Part shown: piece by piece, positions 44,201-50,200 of the stretch | Numbering within the stretch: the first letter of the stretch is position 1 | Layout of the letters: the number at the start of each line of letters is the position of its first letter | Source: Galaxea fascicularis | Taxonomy: Eukaryota > Cnidaria > Anthozoa > Scleractinia > Euphylliidae | Length of the DNA: 64,000 nt | Assembly: GCA_948470475.1 (NCBI GenBank) | Contig: OX419346.1 | Span: forward strand, 3,877,231 to 3,941,230 | Direction: 5' to 3' | Translations under genes and position numbers: made by a program | Notes under the pieces: generated by a model | What the model was told of the DNA's origin: nothing | Database searches by the model: none | The model's input: the letters and a program-made list of their open reading frames with translations, nothing else

Positions 44201-47200
44201 TTTACAGAAAGTGTATTTACTGCTTACCAACTGGTTTTTATTCAAGCCATCCTTGTAGATATAAGCATCCAAAATCTTGCTGCCATGGACCTGCCAATAA
44301 AGAGAGGAGAAAAAGAACTGACGATAGCGGTTACTCCATTAAGTGCGACAATGTCTTCTACACCACACTTCAATGATGCATCGGAAACAGGCCGCTATAA
44401 AGCCGCACCTACACGAGCAATATTTTGCTTGCGATGGTGATGCGATTATTTCCAAATTTGTCGCCTCGCCAGCGCGAGGTGAAAATCTTACGTGTAGCCA
44501 CCCTCGCGCAAGTGATGCGATGGCGACAGCTACAAAATCGCAGAAGAAAAATCGCGAGAAATTCAATGAGTTGGACTTTTCGCGACATGTTAAAGGGTTA
44601 GGGACCGTTCATTTTTTATGTGGTAGGGGAGTGGTGGTATTTGGGGGAGTGTTACTTAGAAATCGTGGACCCCCACCAGCTTACCGGTTTTAGACACATA
44701 ACGCCCCTCAAAAAGATTCTTTTGGGGGATGCCCCCCCCACCCTCCCCCTCCAAAATAGTTAGACCAGCTATTTTTTTTCCTTTTTGATCTCAGAATTTC
44801 GCTCGACCCTCCCCCCTTTTTTTCTTTGACTCATTTTGGGCAGCCCCTTCCCCCAAATCTCCCCAACCCCCCCTCCCCTTCCCAACCATCCCATAGAAAT
44901 GAACTGTCCCTTAAGTCATACAATTTACACCTGTAAACGCACTGTAACCGTGTCCGAGAAAACAGATGACATTATTTTGTAGTCTCATTACGTGAGCACT
45001 GTCACCATTTCACGTTTACCCAAAGGACGAGCTTAAAAATTCAACAAAACTGTAAACCCACGCCTTGTCGGAAACTGCCCTGCTGGAACCTCTCGCCACT
45101 TACAGTATATCATTTATTTTTGGCGTCAACTCAGTGAAATATACAACTGATCGCAGATCCGTGGCAACAAACAAGGAATCTATTTGTGAAAGAAAAGAGC
45201 AACAGGTTGCATTTTAGAGGTAACTTTACCCTGCGAGTGGAACAATCGAGCCATACTCTGTCTTGGACACGAGCTGAGATCAATTCCGGTTGCAGCTTTT
45301 CCTCCATGGGGTGAACTACGAACTCCCTGAAAAAAAGACATCAGAATTAAGGGAATTATACCAGGTATAAAAAAAATGTAAGGAATGCAACAGGCTATAT
45401 TACTCTAAAGGTAAGCAGATACACGTATTAAGCACGCAAACTCGAATCCCTCACACCTGTTATGGCCGTACAGTACCCCGGTGGGACCAGTTAATATTGC
45501 AGGTGATTTTGCAGTTTGTAGCTGTGTACAATGAATGTAATGGCGATGCTGACTGTGATGACAAAGATAATGGGCATGATGATGATGGTGATCGGGTGAA
45601 GATGATAATGACGACGATAACGATGACGATAACGATGACCATGATGATGATGATGATGACATCAATAAGGATGATGTATTCAATAATGAAGTGGTTATGC
45701 ATAGGTGTTTTGGATAGGAAGTCAGCGAAACTATATAAAGACACGTACCTGTTGCCTTGAGTCACCTTGATGATGCAAATTAAGGACCCCTGTCGTTCAA
45801 CCCTGTCGGCATCATATTTCTCCAGATAAAAGAAGTGCAAGCCAGTGTTATGGAACGTTCTTTCATATTCTGATTTAACTTCAATCCTAAAGGAAATGGC
45901 AACATTACAGTGATTATGCCGTGACTTGAGCCCTTCTCACACAAACTCTGCAGAATCCGTCAAAACATCAACGTCATGGTTAGCAAATAAAGCTTTATAA
46001 TGTACGACATTTACATTGTATCACCAGCCTTAACTGTACTAATTTTATTACTCTGTTCTTTACGAAAAATAGGGAAAGTTGCACGTACTGTCACTACCAC
46101 TTTAGAACTGTATGTATTTTTTTTCAGTTTTAACATTACATGTACACTGGGCCCGTGGAGCACTTTTAAGGTGCAGGAGCCCTCCCACCTCTGCAGCTAA
46201 GGGAAGGTGGTTGACTCTAAAAAATTAATGGTTAAAGCGTGCATGTATCTAACTTACATGTAGTTTAGCATGAAAACTAAAAAAATAAAACTAAAATATA
46301 ATATTTTGTTTGGCCGCTATAAGTTATGGAAGAGGCCTGCTAGACAACTACAATGCAAGAAATTGTAATTGATTGCAATACCACGTACCTTGACTTTCTA
46401 GGAATGAACCCACCATGCTTGAAGCAATATCTGAAAATAAAATATCAATGTCATTTTATTAAGTGTTAAAGTAAGAAAGGGTAGTAGATTAGCACAAGTA
46501 ACAAAACCAAATTAATATTTTTGCAATAATTTTACTACAGGGTGTACATGTGTGTTAATTACTAAAATGTTTTGTTATAGCCTAGGACCAAGCTCTGCAG
46601 TAGGAAAAATCAGCAAGCAAAACGAGCCGAGCAGAGGAATGAGAAAGGTGAAGAGGGCGGTGGATGTGTTGTTGCGATTTGTTGAATGTCAACTGCCTCT
46701 CCCACTCCCCTGCTCAGCTTGCTTCATCTTGCCAATTTTCGTTTCACCCAATTTCCCCAGACTAGTTTTTCTTAACAACTTTAAACTCAAACATGAAATC
46801 ATGTTCAATCATATTAAACTATGTAGGCTACAAAGTAATTAGGAACTTACTCCATCTCTTGAAGATGGCAAGGTATTTCAGAGTCCACATTTTCACATCT
46901 CCAATGGACAGTTTCTCCTTCTTCAATTTTCACTAATTGGGTCTCAAATCCTCTACCAGTTATCTGATGAGTTAAGTTTCATGACAATTAAAAAACAGAT
47001 AAATAATCAATAGGGTGGGTATTCATGGTCATGTCTGTATAATTATTAAATTGGCATGGGTTCAGATAATGGGTACCACTTTATTTAATTGTAGACATGG
47101 AACAGATGTATTACCTCTTTCAACTCTAAGATCAAAATTTAAATTCACATTTGTTGCCCCAACACATTCTATAGAAGCGGTAGGGAGAATAAATAAATAA

Positions 47201-50200
47201 ATAATAAATGTGAGCCTGTCCTTAAGTCTCATGGGCTCTGTTTTGTAAAGCATTGATATTTCAAGGAGAAAATATATGATGCTGATCATTCAGAGGATTT
47301 AAATGGTTAATACAGTCAAACCTCCCACAAGTGGACAGTACACATCAGGGTTTTCAATAAGAATCAGAGTAGGTGGCAAAAGTTTAGGAGTAGGCGAAGA
47401 AGGTACAACTTTGTTCCATGCTATTCATAACATTTGAGGTAAGTTCTTCATCAAAGTAGGTGGTGAAATCATGTGAAGTGGACAGCGAGTTCCACCGGCC
47501 GCCTGCCCTCATTGAAAACACTGGTACATATTGGTGTCCATCAGCTTTTGAGAGGTGTCTGTTTTAAATGAGGTTATCAATGTGAAGCTTTAGCAAAGAG
47601 ATTACAAGAGTTTGTTGGCAGTGTCTACTTTGGGACTGGTTTGGGAGGTTGTAAATGGGTGAGTGCGACTAATGAGTACTATGAAAACTGTATTTATAAC
47701 ACTTTAATGCCCTAGATCTGATTATTAATTCTCCTTTCTAGCTACACGTACATCATTGTATATAAACACATTATGTTTCAGCACCAATTCTTTGATGGAC
47801 CAATACTTCCACAATATTTTTTGCTTCCTCAAAGATGGTGTCAAAATATGCTCCATTATGATTTTCTCAACAAGTTATGGTCGTAAGTTTTGGCATATAA
47901 TGTTACCATACATGTATATAGCAATACTAGACCGTTATTATAGAAAATGTATAGAGAACAGTGGGGAGGATATACATTCTGATAATACGGTATCTAATCC
48001 TATTATTAGCATGTACATTACATGTATATCAACCCATTCCCAGCCCTTCGCATGTATTACTGACAGTATAAACAAGAGGTTTAAGTTCTACAACTGCCAT
48101 ACGGCATCTAGGGCCAAGTTGCCCAAAGCATGGTTAGCGTTAACCTGAGTTAAATACCATGACAACCTAAAGGTTTTCACAAAAGTTAACCAGTGGTTAT
48201 AAGCGCTAACCACACTTCGAGCAACTCAAACCAGAACACAACAAATCGTCAGTCCAATAATTTGTACCTTGATTTCAACTGGTGGTTTCTCTAACACCTG
48301 TACCTTTAATGTCTTCAAACCATCAGGTAAAGATTCACTGCAGCAAAAATTATAAAATTGTGTATAATAAACATTAAGTTATTGTTTCAAAATTATAAAA
48401 ACAGTTCAGAACTGTTAAGTTATAAAATAGCAAACTTATTGTACTTTGTGTTTGAAAGCAACAATTATAAACCCTGATGTCTTTACAAGTTCAAACTGGC
48501 ATTATTTTGATCAGAATAATAACTTGTTATTTTGGTATTATCTGGGTACAATGTAGCATTGAGCATCGAGAGGTTAATTTGCATTGCCAGAAGAACCCAC
48601 AGTTAGATATTGTTGAATGTATGAATTTCTTAATTATAAATTATCATGCACTCTGACCAGCTATTAGTCCAATGGCTTATATTAGCTCAGTACACATACA
48701 GCTGTGTACATGTACAGAGTAACTGCTATCACAGAAACACAGAGACAAGTTTGTCAAGGGTGTGAAACTGCTACATAACAGAACATTTCGCTCAAAATGC
48801 AAATGAAAGCCCTACTTAATGAGGTTTTGTTAAGATCACAAACCTCACAAATGTGAAGAGTCCTTTCTTTCTCAATTGCACTTTGAAGGAACCAGTTTGT
48901 GTCAGATTGCCACTGTTGTATCCTCCTGGAACAGGATCCAGATCTGAACCACTCACCTACAAAAGTCATAAACAGGTGTTGGTTGTTGTTGTTGTTGTTA
49001 GTTCTTTTGTTCCTTGAATTAGTTTTGTGTTCTTTGCTTTTCTTTTTCTTTTTTCAGCCTATACAACAGGGAATTTTCAACATACCAAACATTAGTGATT
49101 ACATTGGGGGAGCAGGGTTGGTGCAGTCATGAAAGCACTCGCCTCCCACCAAATGACTGGCCCAGGTTTGATTCCCAGACTCAAATGTGAGTTCAGTTTG
49201 TTATGGTGCTCTACTCTGCTCCGATACGTTTTTCTCAGGCTGTACTCGGGTTTTCCCCTCTCCTCAAAAGCCAACACTTTGACCAAGTTCCAATTCGATC
49301 TGGATGCAGGACCTCCTGTGAGTAGAGCTTCCTGGGTAAATATCATCATGATGATTTATTTATTTATTTATTTATTTTTACTTATTTATGACTGTATTTC
49401 CTTGGAGTAGAGGGTTTACCAGTCATTTAGTGACTAACAGACACCACACCTACCAAACTGACAATAATAATGGCCGCTAATTTCAACATACATGTACACC
49501 TATGTCACATAGCAAGCACTGTATCACTTATTACTGTAAATGATGACAAATGATGACCTCACATAATTATGTGAATGTTTTTGAGACATCCACTATTGAT
49601 GTGCACGACAAATAAGGATAAAGACCTCCCACTCAAAATTCATTTGTCATGGTTTTTCGTTAATTGAATAAATAGAACAGAAAAATAAGTGCCTGTACCA
49701 GTGTCCTTGCTTCTATAAATATCAACAACCCTGCATTTATCATGAATTTACAAGTACCTTATTATTTTTAATTTTTGCTCATTAATAAATGACCTTCTTA
49801 GACAAAAAGTAACTGTTTTCAGATTCAACATTCTCTTGGGGGAAATCAAAGTCAGTGAAATGGTACCTGAATGACATTAAAGGCCTCTGATGATGACCTT
49901 CTTAGACAAAAAGTAACTGTTTTCAAATTCAATATTCTCTTGGGGGAAATCAAAGTCAGTGAAATGGTACCTGAATGACATTAAAGGCCTCTGATGATGA
50001 CTCTTCTCCCCATTCAAACAAAATGCACTGGAAAATAATTCATTAAAATAATTACCAATTAAACAAACAACACTGAGGTGATATCGGTGAATGATGAACA
50101 TATTGATGCTTTATAAATCTAGGTACTTCTGTACATTCAAGTCATACAGTCATGTACCACGCCTTGTTATCCAACTCTATTACTTCATGGTTTATTAATC

